This document shows, piece after piece, positions 39,507 through 48,311 of a DNA stretch of 64,000 bases. How positions within the stretch are numbered: the first letter of the stretch is position 1; the number at the start of each line of letters is the position of its first letter. The stretch spans positions 1,488,001 through 1,552,000 of the forward strand of contig JAPDHM010000001.1 in assembly GCA_030704425.1 (NCBI GenBank). The letters are read 5' to 3'. Both the position numbers and the translations under genes were made by a program. The notes under the pieces are model-generated. The model made no database searches and was not told where the DNA came from. It saw nothing but the letters and a program-made list of their open reading frames with translations. This stretch comes from Rhodobacteraceae bacterium IMCC1909 (GTDB taxonomy: Bacteria; Pseudomonadota; Alphaproteobacteria; Rhodobacterales; Rhodobacteraceae).

Positions 39507-40024
39507 CGCCGAGAGGGTCGCGTCGGAGGAGGCGGGAGGCGGGAGGCGGGAGGCGTAAAGAAAGCCGCTGTCGGCGTGACCGCAAACGCAGGCGCCGTGC
39601 TATATTTTGCGGCAAAGGCCGTGGCCCAATTAAACATGTTGATGAAATTTGTAACCTTGCTCACATCCCAACCGCGGATTTCCTGATCAAAGGCCACGGC
39701 CCCATCGAACATAGCCTCCATGGTCGTCACATTGGAGGTTTCCCATTGGCTGATGTCTTGATGGAAGGCTGAGGCGCGATTAAACATAGCAACCATAGCC
39801 GTCACAGCGGAGGTGTCCCACCCCGATATGTCACCGTTAAAATTCGCATTATTGTTGAAGGCAAAGTTCATATTGGTCACAAGTGATGTGTCCCAATTCT
39901 CCATATCCCCATAGCCAAAGCTATCGCCATAGAGCGGGCAGATGCCCGTAACAGCGCGCTCGGCAAGACAGGCGTTGAGCGCGGTCCTGAATTTGGCGTC
40001 TGGGATTGGGGTGACGGGCGTCAC
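39503..40024 (-). pseudogene. BspA-like (DUF285) repeat region, N-terminal part of the split autotransporter
   Basis: About 173 codons encode the start of a surface protein (TPVTPIPDAKFRTALNACLA) and four to five repeats of about 25 residues with the pattern W-(D/E)-T-S-x-V-T-x-M-x-x-M-F-x-x-A-x-x-F, as in MFNRASAFHQDISQWETSNV. After the 7-base repeat the frame runs into RPSRR and a TGA that overlaps the GTG of the downstream part. Upstream no ATG/GTG/TTG joins it to a signal peptide in frame. A hydrophobic signal-like stretch (SIFLYFLIFLLISSAAAQ) lies immediately upstream in another frame. The locus is thus either phase-OFF, decaying, or both. Confidence 0.65.
39528..39555. repeat. Four tandem copies of a heptanucleotide (GGAGGCG on plus, CGCCTCC on the coding strand)
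   Basis: Units lie at 39528-39534, 39535-39541, 39542-39548 and 39549-39555 and are identical. A 7-base unit changes the reading frame by one base per copy. Counting codons, gain of one unit (or loss of two) would put the BspA-like part in frame with the autotransporter part, reading PPASRLPPASSDATLSAV. Confidence 0.95.
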
Positions 40025-40511
40025 CCCGTCGAAGACGAAATTGCGCCGCAGCCGATGAAATTAAAAGAAAAATCAGAAAATACAGAAAGATAGAAGCGCG
40101 CAGAGTCGGCGGAAAAACAGGGCGGTTGCGGTCTGTGCAATTGCTAAAAAATATCTCGCGATAAAATCCTTATTCAAATCTCTTTCGACGAAACGGCCGC
40201 AAAACAATATAATTTCAAAACTTTAAGCGCTGGCCGCTCAATTTCGTATATGTACCGGAACTCTATTGGTCTAAAATTTACCCAATTTAGACTGTATTAA
40301 GGATTAGATTGGTTGTCTATTATTTTTTCGCCGGAAAATACGCGCATGTTCGATCCCATTTTGTTTACTTTCAACCGGAAGCGCATGGGTTTATATTATG
40401 TTTCTTTTGAGATTTTGCATCACGCCGCGATCTCGCAATTGCCCCGGCCCCGCCTGGGACCGGGCAAGGTTGGACTTGTGGCCTGAGCAAAAGCAGATAG
40501 AGTTGGGGAGA
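40025..40511. other. AT-rich gap of about 490 bases
   Basis: The minus strand just upstream of 40024 holds the out-of-frame signal-peptide-like codons (40040-40100) and an AAGGA near 40170 that may be the old ribosome binding site. The rest, about 40150-40400, is markedly AT-rich against its surroundings and contains no gene I can support. Confidence 0.45.
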
Positions 40512-40566
40512 ATGGACTTTCATGGCCGTTGGATCACTTGGACGGCACCAAAGCCGAGGGCATAAC

Positions 40567-40938
40567 ATGCAAAAAGACATCGAAATCAATGTGGTTGGCC
40601 TACCTCTCGCGCCTTGCTCTCAGGAGCCTTTGACGGGTTTTTTCCGCGATGGCTCCTGCAATACCTGCGCCCAAGATACCGGCAGTCACACAGTCTGCGC
40701 GGTGATGACCACTGAATTTCTCGCGTTTTCAAAATACCTCGGCAATGACCTCAGCACCCCGCGGCCAGAGTTTGGCTTTGCGGGGCTCATGGCCGGGGAT
40801 CGCTGGTGTCTGTGCGCCGGACGGTTTTTGCAGGCCCACGAAGAGGGCTGCGCGCCTCAGGTGCAACTCACATCGACCCATCAAAAGGCTTTGGACATTG
40901 TTCCGATTGAAATTCTGCGGCTCTATGCAACGCCCTGA
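40567..40938 (+). CDS. DUF2237 family protein
   Basis: This 123-residue protein has the DUF2237 pattern: NVVGLPLAPCSQEPLTGFFR, DGSCNTCAQDTGSHTVCAVM, TTEFLAFSKYLGNDLSTPRP and AGDRWCLCAGRF with conserved cysteines. The family function is unknown. ATG 40567 is chosen because the family starts here. A 17-codon frame (40512-40565, GGGGAG upstream) ends one base before this ATG and may couple translation. Confidence 0.88.
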   Translation: MQKDIEINVVGLPLAPCSQEPLTGFFRDGSCNTCAQDTGSHTVCAVMTTEFLAFSKYLGNDLSTPRPEFGFAGLMAGDRWCLCAGRFLQAHEEGCAPQVQLTSTHQKALDIVPIEILRLYATP

Positions 40939-40962
40939 TCGAGGCCGTAAAGAGACCCGGGG

Positions 40963-42195
40963 CTAGGCCCCCGTGTTCATCTCAATTCCCAAAGCGGCTG
41001 CCACGGTGAAGATATCCTTGTCACCACGTCCGCACATATTCATGCAAATCAAGTGATCGGCGGGCAATTCAGGCGCGATTTTCATCACATGGGCCAAAGC
41101 ATGGCTCGGCTCTAGAGCCGGAATAATGCCTTCAAGTTCACAGCACAACTGAAAGGCTTCCAGCGCTTCCACATCGGTGATCGAGACATATTGCGCCCGG
41201 CCGATGTCGTGCAGCCACGCATGTTCCGGACCAATACCAGGATAATCGAGCCCGGCGGAAATTGAGAAGCCTTCGAGAATTTGCCCATCATCGTCCTGCA
41301 GTAGGTACGTGCGATTGCCATGCAGCACACCCGGACGCCCACCGGTGAGAGAGGCGCAATGCTCCATCTTGGCATTCACGCCTTTGCCCCCGGCCTCGAC
41401 ACCGATAATTCCCACGTCTTTGTCATCGAGGAAGGGAAAGAATAGACCCATAGCATTCGAGCCGCCGCCTATGGCCGCAATCAATGTATCGGGCAGACGC
41501 CCTTCCTGTTCCAGCATCTGAGCGCGCGCTTCCTTGCCGATGATGGCTTGAAAGTCCCGTACCATCGCCGGATAAGGATGCGGGCCCGCGACTGTGCCGA
41601 TGCAGTAGAATGTATCCTCCACATTGGTCACCCAATCGCGCAATGCGTCATTCATTGCGTCTTTTAATGTCCCGCGACCAGAGGTGACTGGCACAACCTC
41701 TGCACCTAGAAGCTTCATGCGAAACACATTCGGCGCTTGGCGCTCGACATCATGCGCGCCCATGTAAACCACGCATTTCAAACCAAATTTTGCACAGACC
41801 GTTGCGGTGGCTACCCCATGTTGACCGGCGCCAGTTTCCGCGATGATCCGGCTTTTTCCCATGCGGCGGGCCAAGATAATTTGGCCCAAGACATTGTTAA
41901 TTTTATGCGCGCCTGTGTGGTTGAGCTCGTCACGCTTGAGATAGACTTTCGCGCCGCCCAAATGCTCGGTCAAACGCTCGGCATAATATAATGGGCTCGG
42001 ACGTCCGACGTAATTGGTCCAAAGATCATTCATCTCTGCCCAAAAGCTGTCATCGGTCCTGGCATATTCATATTGCGCTTCAAGATCCAAGATCAGCGGC
42101 ATCAGGGTTTCTGAGACAAACCGCCCGCCAAAATCGCCAAAACGACCCTGTTCATCCGGTCCTGTAGTAAAGCTATTGAGCAGATCGTCGGCCAT
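40963..42195 (-). CDS. trpB: tryptophan synthase beta chain
   Basis: This 410-residue PLP enzyme makes tryptophan from indole and serine. It has the PLP lysine in [34 protein letters not shown], and the phosphate loop [17 protein letters not shown] 42195 has GGGAG about seven bases upstream and gives family length; the longer frame runs through the trpF-trpB spacer. It follows trpF by 82 bases. Confidence 0.97.
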   Translation of the reverse strand: MADDLLNSFTTGPDEQGRFGDFGGRFVSETLMPLILDLEAQYEYARTDDSFWAEMNDLWTNYVGRPSPLYYAERLTEHLGGAKVYLKRDELNHTGAHKINNVLGQIILARRMGKSRIIAETGAGQHGVATATVCAKFGLKCVVYMGAHDVERQAPNVFRMKLLGAEVVPVTSGRGTLKDAMNDALRDWVTNVEDTFYCIGTVAGPHPYPAMVRDFQAIIGKEARAQMLEQEGRLPDTLIAAIGGGSNAMGLFFPFLDDKDVGIIGVEAGGKGVNAKMEHCASLTGGRPGVLHGNRTYLLQDDDGQILEGFSISAGLDYPGIGPEHAWLHDIGRAQYVSITDVEALEAFQLCCELEGIIPALEPSHALAHVMKIAPELPADHLICMNMCGRGDKDIFTVAAALGIEMNTGA

Positions 42196-42277
42196 TGTTT
42201 TCTCCCTTGCGCGTCTGCAAATAGAGGTAGCGCCCTGCCCCTCCAAGGTAAAGACCCGGTAGTAATTTTCCAGTGCT

Positions 42278-42916
42278 TTAGCTGTTGGCTTCAGTGACAA
42301 ATTTTGCCATCAACGCGGCGCTCTTCTGACCGGGCGCCGTTTCAATGCCGGAACTGACATCAACCTGCTGCGCGCCGGAGCAGCGTACCGCCTCGGCCAC
42401 ATTGTCAGGCGTAAGACCACCGGCCAGCATCCATGGCACGGACCAGCTTTCGCCCTCAAGCAGTCGCCAGTCGAAAGATAGACCATTGCCGCCCGGCAAG
42501 GTCTCACCCTCAGCCGGTTTGGCATCCAAAAGCAGTTGATCGGCCACCCCCGAATAGAGCTGCGCACGGGCGACATCGGCGCGCGAAGCTATTCCCAAGG
42601 CCTTCATCACTGGCAAGCCATAGCGCGCTTTCACCGCCGCCACGCGGTCCGGACTTTCAGAGCCGTGAAGTTGCAGCATGTCGAGCGGAACAGAGGCGGT
42701 GATGCGATCAAGCGCCGCATCATCGGCATTCACCACCAAAGCGACTTTGGCCAGGCCTACAGGCGCATGCAAAGCCATGCTGCGCACCGTCTCAATTGAA
42801 ACATTACGAGGCGATTTATCGAAAAAAACCAAACCTATATAGGCCGCCCCTGCGGTTGCAGCGGCATCTATATCGCCCTGTGTGGTCAAGCCGCAAAGCT
42901 TGACGCGCACCTTCAT
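42278..42916 (-). CDS. trpF: phosphoribosylanthranilate isomerase
   Basis: This 212-residue TIM-barrel enzyme has catalytic Cys in [39 protein letters not shown] and the C-terminal [17 protein letters not shown] with [12 protein letters not shown]. It catalyses the third step of tryptophan synthesis. Its start overlaps the LapA-like gene by four bases. Confidence 0.96.
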   Translation of the reverse strand: MKVRVKLCGLTTQGDIDAAATAGAAYIGLVFFDKSPRNVSIETVRSMALHAPVGLAKVALVVNADDAALDRITASVPLDMLQLHGSESPDRVAAVKARYGLPVMKALGIASRADVARAQLYSGVADQLLLDAKPAEGETLPGGNGLSFDWRLLEGESWSVPWMLAGGLTPDNVAEAVRCSGAQQVDVSSGIETAPGQKSAALMAKFVTEANS

Positions 42917-43266
42917 GACACCTCATCCAAAAGCGCCAGGATTTCATTTTTGTCTGTATCGGTAGACGTCGCTTTCAATTTGCTCACCTCACGCTCTAAG
43001 CGCACGACCTGCATATGTTCGCTTCGTGCGGCGCTGCGGTGTTTCATCTCCCGCAGCCACTCCCAAACGAAGCCAATCAATAGGCCCAAGGTCACGCCAA
43101 GGAAAATCACCACGAAGAGCGGAACTTGCATTTGCACGTTAAAACCTACAAGCGCGCCAAGCGCTTCTGGCAAGAGCGACAGGGTCACAGCCCCGCGGTT
43201 GGCTAGGGCCACTACAATCAAACTGATCGCAATGAAGCCCAAGACCATGTACCGCAGATAGCGCAT
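42913..43266 (-). CDS. lapA: LapA-family (DUF1049) membrane protein
   Basis: This 117-residue protein has two membrane helices ([40 protein letters not shown]) followed by a cytoplasmic coiled coil ([20 protein letters not shown]). This matches DUF1049/LapA proteins, involved in lipopolysaccharide assembly in gammaproteobacteria. It sits between ihfB and trpF, one base after ihfB. Confidence 0.85.
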   Translation of the reverse strand: MRYLRYMVLGFIAISLIVVALANRGAVTLSLLPEALGALVGFNVQMQVPLFVVIFLGVTLGLLIGFVWEWLREMKHRSAARSEHMQVVRLEREVSKLKATSTDTDKNEILALLDEVS

Positions 43267-43267
43267 T

Positions 43268-43549
43268 TCACTTCCCGTTTAGACGGTCTCTCAAAAGCTT
43301 GCCTGTTTTGAAGAAAGGAACATGCTTTTCTTCAACAGCAACAGACTCGCCGGTCCGTGGGTTGCGGCCAATACGCGGATCGCGCTTTTTTACGGAAAAG
43401 GCCCCAAAGCCACGCAGCTCAACGCGATCGCCTTCTGCCATCGTTTTTATAATTTCTTCAAAAATAGTGCTCACGATTTTCTCAACATCACGTTGATGAA
43501 GATGTGGATTTTCATCCACCAATTTTTGAACCAATTCTGAACGAATCAT
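43268..43549 (-). CDS. ihfB: integration host factor subunit beta
   Basis: This 93-residue DNA-bending protein of the HU/IHF family has [20 protein letters not shown], the core [20 protein letters not shown] and [20 protein letters not shown] with the DNA-intercalating Pro. ATG 43549 is preceded by GGGGGG; the longer frame is upstream leader. It normally follows rpsA, as here. Confidence 0.96.
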   Translation of the reverse strand: MIRSELVQKLVDENPHLHQRDVEKIVSTIFEEIIKTMAEGDRVELRGFGAFSVKKRDPRIGRNPRTGESVAVEEKHVPFFKTGKLLRDRLNGK

Positions 43550-43752
43550 AGTATCCCCCCTCGAAACTGTAAAAGTCATGAGCCACCCAAGCCCTAGTGA
43601 TAGGTTACAGGAAAACCAACCCAAATGTGAACCTATTGTTTTGTCCATAAGTGAAAAAACTGAAAATTTAGCATTTCAGGTGTGAAATTATCGAAAATAT
43701 CATGTTTTGGTAATTTTAGATCTCTTTTTAATGCAAATCAAGACCTTGAGGC

Positions 43753-43782
43753 CAAAAAAATCCCGCCAAAGCGGGATTTTTT
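43753..43782. terminator. Terminator of rpsA
   Basis: ATCCCGC and GCGGGAT form a stem around CAAA, flanked by an A run and a T run, so it can work in both directions. On the minus strand it lies just beyond the rpsA stop, ahead of ihfB. Confidence 0.9.
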
Positions 43783-43808
43783 AGATTTTTGTTCAATAAC
43801 CGTTTCGG

Positions 43809-45485
43809 TTATTCGTCAGATTTAAGCGCGGCGCCCAAGATATCACCCAAAGACGCACCTGAGTCGGATGACCCATATTGTTCAACGGCTTCTTTCTCTT
43901 CCGCAATCTCACGCGCTTTGACGGACAGACCAAGACGACGTGTTTTCGCGTCGATATTTGTGACGCGAACGTCCACTTTATCACCCATGCCAAAACGATC
44001 TGGACGCTGCTCAGCACGATCGCGTGACAGGTCAGACCGACGAATGAAGGCCTTCATGCCCTCATATTCGACTTCAATGCCACCGTCTTCGATCGCTGTG
44101 ACTTCAACAGTGATGATCGAGCCGCGTTTCACGCCGCCGACCGCATCTGCGAATTTATCGCCACCCAGGGCTTTGACAGACAGGCTGATGCGCTCTTTTT
44201 CGACGTCCACTTCAGAGACAACGGCCTGAACCATGTCACCTTTGCGATAATCGCCAATCACATCTTCACCGCGGCCTTCCCATGTCAGATCCGACAGGTG
44301 AACCATGCCATCGATGTCGCCTTCAAGACCGATGAACAAACCAAATTCAGTGATGTTTTTGACTTCACCTTCCACTTGGCTGCCTTCAGGATGCTGCTCT
44401 GCAAAGACTTCCCACGGGTTGCGCTGTGTTTGCTTCAGACCCAAGGACACGCGACGTTTCACGCCATCAATTTCCAGAACCATCACATCAACCTCTTGCG
44501 ATGTTGATACAATTTTACCCGGATGTACGTTTTTCTTGGTCCAAGACATCTCAGACACGTGCACCAAACCTTCAACGCCCGCTTCCAGCTCCACAAACGC
44601 ACCGTAATCGGTGATATTGGTCACGCGGCCTTTGTGCTGTGACTCCAGCGGGTATTTAACGCTAACGATATCCCATGGATCATCCATCAACTGTTTCATG
44701 CCCAGGCTGATGCGGTGGGTTTCTTTGTTGATTTTGACAACTTGGACTTTCACAGTCTCACCAATTGTCAGGATTTCTGATGGGTGGTTGACGCGGCGCC
44801 AGGCCATATCGGTGACGTGCAACAGACCGTCAACACCTCCCAGATCCACAAAAGCACCGTATTCTGTGATATTTTTCACCACACCGTCGACACTGTCACC
44901 TTCGGCCAGTTTGCCGATCACTTCAGCGCGCTGTTCGGCACGTGATTCTTCCAAGATAGCACGGCGCGACACAACGATATTGCCCCGGCGACGGTCCATT
45001 TTCAAAATCTGGAACGGCTGTTTCAGACCCATCAATGGGCCCGCATCCCGCACAGGGCGCACGTCAACTTGGCTGCCTGGCAAGAAGGCCACAGCGCCAC
45101 CAAGATCAACGGTGAAACCACCTTTGACACGGCCAAAGATTGCGCCATCAACGCGCTCTTCGTCTGCATAGGCTTTTTCCAGACGATCCCAGGCTTCCTC
45201 ACGACGGGCCATTTCACGGCTGATGACAGCCTCGCCCTTGGCGTTTTCTGCGGCACGCAAGAAAACTTCGACCGTATCCCCTAAAGAGATGACGGGAGCT
45301 TCGCCGGGATCTGCAAATTCTTTTATATCTACGCGGCCTTCCATTTTGTAGCCGACGTCGATGATGGCTTGTCCCGCTTCGATTGCGATGACTTTGCCTT
45401 TGACCACTGTGCCCTCTTCGGGTGTGTCAACCTCGAAGCTTTCTTTCAAAAGGGCTTCGAATTCTTCCATTGTTACGCTTGCCAT
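43809..45485 (-). CDS. rpsA: 30S ribosomal protein S1
   Basis: This 558-residue protein has six S1 RNA-binding repeats, e.g. GAFVDLGGVDGLLHVTDMAW, GAFVELEAGVEGLVHVSEMS and GLFIGLEGDIDGMVHLSDLT. It delivers mRNA to the ribosome. I start it at ATG 45485 (MASVTMEEFEALLKES), the usual alphaproteobacterial start, with AAGGAA some ten bases upstream. Unusually for the order, cmk is not directly upstream. Confidence 0.97.
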   Translation of the reverse strand: MASVTMEEFEALLKESFEVDTPEEGTVVKGKVIAIEAGQAIIDVGYKMEGRVDIKEFADPGEAPVISLGDTVEVFLRAAENAKGEAVISREMARREEAWDRLEKAYADEERVDGAIFGRVKGGFTVDLGGAVAFLPGSQVDVRPVRDAGPLMGLKQPFQILKMDRRRGNIVVSRRAILEESRAEQRAEVIGKLAEGDSVDGVVKNITEYGAFVDLGGVDGLLHVTDMAWRRVNHPSEILTIGETVKVQVVKINKETHRISLGMKQLMDDPWDIVSVKYPLESQHKGRVTNITDYGAFVELEAGVEGLVHVSEMSWTKKNVHPGKIVSTSQEVDVMVLEIDGVKRRVSLGLKQTQRNPWEVFAEQHPEGSQVEGEVKNITEFGLFIGLEGDIDGMVHLSDLTWEGRGEDVIGDYRKGDMVQAVVSEVDVEKERISLSVKALGGDKFADAVGGVKRGSIITVEVTAIEDGGIEVEYEGMKAFIRRSDLSRDRAEQRPDRFGMGDKVDVRVTNIDAKTRRLGLSVKAREIAEEKEAVEQYGSSDSGASLGDILGAALKSDE

Positions 45486-45660
45486 GTGGCATAAATTCCT
45501 TACGTTTACGTTTCTGGCCGTGCGGTTGTCTCCGCCGGTCTTGAGTTGCATTGGTCCTATTGAGCAAAGCGGATTGCGAACACCAAGAAGGGCCGGTGAT
45601 AGCCGACCCTGCTGCGATACTCATAATCCACGCCTGTTGCCGCCGTTTGGACAGGGTCGC

Positions 45661-45688
45661 GTATAGGGGCAAAATTCCAATCTTGCAA
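45661..45688 (-). promoter_or_regulatory. Candidate promoter of rpsA
   Basis: On the minus strand TTGCAA (45683-45688) and CTATAC (45661-45666) are 16 bases apart, about 175 bases before the rpsA start, leaving a long leader. Because cmk is displaced, rpsA needs its own promoter. Confidence 0.45.
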
Positions 45689-45729
45689 GGGCCGATCACC
45701 GATGCAATGCTCGCCAAAAGGAGCGCCCA

Positions 45730-46048
45730 ATGCCACATGCCGACCTCAAGTATTCTCCAGATCTTTCATTCGACCCGCAAGCCATGTTCACGGCCATTGA
45801 ACAGACCATTCTAGCCCATGATTCCGGTTCCGGCGATTGCAAATGCCGCAGCTATCCGGCCGAGGCCAGCAATCACACCCATCTGCTGATTGAGGACCAA
45901 ACCACATTGAGATGAAGCTTTTACGCGTACCCTACGCGATGCAATCGCAGCCGCGGTCAAACACCACTTGACCCAAAGCTGCTATATCTCCCTAGCCATC
46001 ACATATTCCGATGCCATGTACCTAACAGACCGGCACGACGTGGGGTAA
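45730..46048 (+). pseudogene. 5-carboxymethyl-2-hydroxymuconate isomerase-like, decayed
   Basis: The first frame begins MPHADLKYSPDLSFDPQAMF and runs to CKCRSYPAEASNHTHLLIED, then stops at codon 62. Reading resumes in another frame as KPH-stop-DEAFTRTLRDAIAAAVKHH through SLAITYSDAMYLTDRHDVG, ending TAA at 46048. Together they match the roughly 115-130 residue CHMI tautomerase family, with the catalytic N-terminal Pro. An internal loss after LLIED shifts the frame, and a CGA-to-TGA type change adds a stop. It is a clear relic of an aromatic-acid degradation or related enzyme. Confidence 0.75.
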
Positions 46049-46059
46049 CGCGATATCGT

Positions 46060-47082
46060 CTATTCGCGCGGACAGTTTGCGGGTGTGATGATTTGCACGT
46101 CGGCCGGGCCATCCGCCAAGACCGGTGGGCGCAGCTTGTGATAGGCGGTGATATGTTGGAACGCCTGGTCAAGATCTGCGCGAAGATCGTGATGCAGGAC
46201 GAATGCCAACCGGCCCTGGCGCAGCAAACTGCGGTTCTCGCGGTCCAAATCATGGGCAATAAACAAATCCGGTTCGAGCTGCACCTGTGCCAGTGTGGAT
46301 AAAATGGCCGCATTGGCCCCGCCCATCGAATAGACACCGAGCAGGTGATCCAATCCACGCACCGCTTGGCGGATCTGCGCCGCTGTTCCAAGCGCCAGCC
46401 CTGCCCCGCCGCTTGCCTCACGCAAAGTGACCTGAGGGCACAGGCGCGCCATTTCAGCCGCGAAGGCCCGTGCCCGCGCCTCTTCACCCTGAAACTGCCG
46501 GCGCGATGTTGTGGTCAATACTGCGCCGCTGCGACCTTGCAGCCATTGGGCAAAGAGATAGGCCGCGGCGCGTCCCGCATTTGCATTGTTCAACCCGACA
46601 TAGGCCAAACGCGCACAGTCTGGGCAATCGGTAAAGACTGTCACCACGGGGATTTTCAAATCGGTCAGCCGGTCAATCTCAGCGCGAATTGGCCCGACAT
46701 TCTGTGCCTTGAGCACAATGCCCTGACTGCCCCGCTTGGCAATCTTGGACAGGGTCGCCACGGTTTTGGCCGGCCCGCTATCTTCTGCAAAATGAAATCT
46801 TGGCCGAACGACCGCGGGCGCAAACTTCGGCAGTACTTGAGTTGCAGCCCGGCGCAACTCATCGGAAAACCTCCGGGGTGCTTCGATCACTATATCTATG
46901 AACATTCGCCGCCCCCGCGCGGCCAATTGCCGCTCTTGCCCGGTCAACTCCACAATCGCTGCCTGCACACGCCGGGCAGTCTGCGCACTGACATGGGCGC
47001 GCCCATGCAAGGCGCGATCGACCGTGGCCAAACTCAGACCCGATTGCAACGCAATCTCTTTGAGGGGAAAAGGATGTTTCAT
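46060..47082 (-). CDS. LacI-family transcriptional regulator
   Basis: This 340-residue protein has the N-terminal helix-turn-helix and hinge of LacI regulators (LKEIALQSGLSLATVDRALH followed by GRAHVSAQTARRVQAAIVEL) and a periplasmic-binding-protein-like sensor domain (VVTVFTDCPDCARLAYVGLN; LLGVYSMGGANAAILSTLAQ). ATG 47082 starts just before the HTH; a much longer frame reads antisense into the neighbour and is not real. It is divergent from the PhyH gene across 81 bases and probably regulates it. The ligand, likely a sugar or similar metabolite, is unknown. Confidence 0.87.
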   Translation of the reverse strand: MKHPFPLKEIALQSGLSLATVDRALHGRAHVSAQTARRVQAAIVELTGQERQLAARGRRMFIDIVIEAPRRFSDELRRAATQVLPKFAPAVVRPRFHFAEDSGPAKTVATLSKIAKRGSQGIVLKAQNVGPIRAEIDRLTDLKIPVVTVFTDCPDCARLAYVGLNNANAGRAAAYLFAQWLQGRSGAVLTTTSRRQFQGEEARARAFAAEMARLCPQVTLREASGGAGLALGTAAQIRQAVRGLDHLLGVYSMGGANAAILSTLAQVQLEPDLFIAHDLDRENRSLLRQGRLAFVLHHDLRADLDQAFQHITAYHKLRPPVLADGPADVQIITPANCPRE

Positions 47083-47150
47083 TGAGGGATTTTTGAGGTA
47101 TTTTGAGGGGTTTCTCAAGCCATTTCCCGCTATGCTCCGTGCAACCTCAA
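47082..47150. promoter_or_regulatory. Phased TTGAGG repeats between the LacI regulator and PhyH genes
   Basis: TTGAGG occurs at 47082-47087, 47093-47098 and 47103-47108, spaced 11 and 10 bases so that all face the same side of the helix. An inverted copy CTCAA (47114-47118) makes the palindrome TTGAG-6-CTCAA, and CCTCAA recurs at 47145-47150 next to the PhyH ribosome binding site. This is a likely operator cluster for the divergent LacI-type protein. Confidence 0.45.
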
Positions 47151-47163
47151 ACAGGAGCGCGTG

Positions 47164-48306
47164 ATGCAAGCCTATCTTTCCCCAGATGACTGCAATTTGG
47201 AAGAGTTCACCCAACAAGTGACCCGCAGCCTTACCCCGCAAGAGGTGCCGCAGGCTCATGACATTCAAAACAACATTCCGATCTATAATGTCACTCAGTT
47301 GGATCTCACCGGAGACACCCGCGCCTTGAAGGCCGAATGGGCGCATGTGTTTCTCAAATCCTCTGGGGTGTTGCTGCTCAAAGATGCCTTTCAAGACACC
47401 GGCTGCGTTGACGCGGCCAGCGTGATTTATGAGCGCATCATCGCCGATGAGAAAGCCGCCCAAGGCGCGAAGGCCGATCACTTTGCAGCCTCCGGCGCCA
47501 ATGATCGTATCTGGAATTCGGCGCAAAAACTTTGCCACTATGATCCCAAGGTCTTTGCGCAATATTTTGGGAATCTGGCGATTGATGCGGCCTGCGAGGC
47601 TTGGCTTGGGCCAAATTACCAAATGACCGCGCAGGTCAATCTGGTGCGCCCGAGCGGTGCTGCGCAAAGTCCGCACCGGGATTATCACCTTGGATTTCAA
47701 CCTCGCGAGGTCGCCGCGCGCTATCCGGCTCATGTGCATGACCTCTCGCCTGTTCTGACGCTGCAAGGGGCGGTGGCACATGTGGACATGCCAATTGAAA
47801 GCGGGCCGACCAAATTGTTGCCGTTCAGTCAACTCTATCGCCACGGCTATCTGGCCTTCACCATGCCAGAATTTCGCGACTTCTTTGAGGAAAACTTCGT
47901 ACAAGTGCCGCTCAAAAAGGGGGATGTTCTGTTTTTCAATCCAGCCCTCTATCACGCAGGTGGCGCGAATGTGAGCGCAGATATTCAGCGCATGGCCAAT
48001 CTGCTGCAGGTCTCTTCGGCCTATGGACGCTCTTTAGAAAATCTCGACCGCCAGAGCATGACCCTTCAACTTTATGAGGTGTTGGCGCGCGGGGATCATG
48101 GCCTCTCAGAGCCGCAGGTCGATGCCACAATTTCCGCCTGTGCGGAGGGGTATTCTTTTCCGACCAATCTCGACACCGATCCGCCCGTCGGCGGCCTAGC
48201 TCCAGAAACCCCAGCCGCGCTGTGCCGCCGGGCCCTAGCCAATAAGATGGCCGTCCAAGACTTTAACGCCGCGCTGACGGCGCTCTATAGGCGCAAACAG
48301 GCCTAA
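47164..48306 (+). CDS. phytanoyl-CoA dioxygenase (PhyH) family protein
   Basis: This 380-residue protein has the iron/2-oxoglutarate oxygenase facial triad: SPHRDYHLGF (H-x-D, about residue 180) and a distal His in FFNPALYHAGGANVSADIQR, with Arg for 2-oxoglutarate. It would hydroxylate an organic substrate that the sequence does not reveal. ATG 47164 has AGGAG six bases upstream. It converges on the aldo/keto reductase and is divergent from the LacI-type regulator, which suggests a regulated catabolic step. Confidence 0.82.
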   Translation: MQAYLSPDDCNLEEFTQQVTRSLTPQEVPQAHDIQNNIPIYNVTQLDLTGDTRALKAEWAHVFLKSSGVLLLKDAFQDTGCVDAASVIYERIIADEKAAQGAKADHFAASGANDRIWNSAQKLCHYDPKVFAQYFGNLAIDAACEAWLGPNYQMTAQVNLVRPSGAAQSPHRDYHLGFQPREVAARYPAHVHDLSPVLTLQGAVAHVDMPIESGPTKLLPFSQLYRHGYLAFTMPEFRDFFEENFVQVPLKKGDVLFFNPALYHAGGANVSADIQRMANLLQVSSAYGRSLENLDRQSMTLQLYEVLARGDHGLSEPQVDATISACAEGYSFPTNLDTDPPVGGLAPETPAALCRRALANKMAVQDFNAALTALYRRKQA

Positions 48307-48311
48307 AGGGC

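Noticed and set aside
47083-47955. Extension of the LacI regulator frame to 631 codons
   Set aside because: The extra part is antisense to the PhyH gene. The helix-turn-helix begins at the internal ATG 47082.
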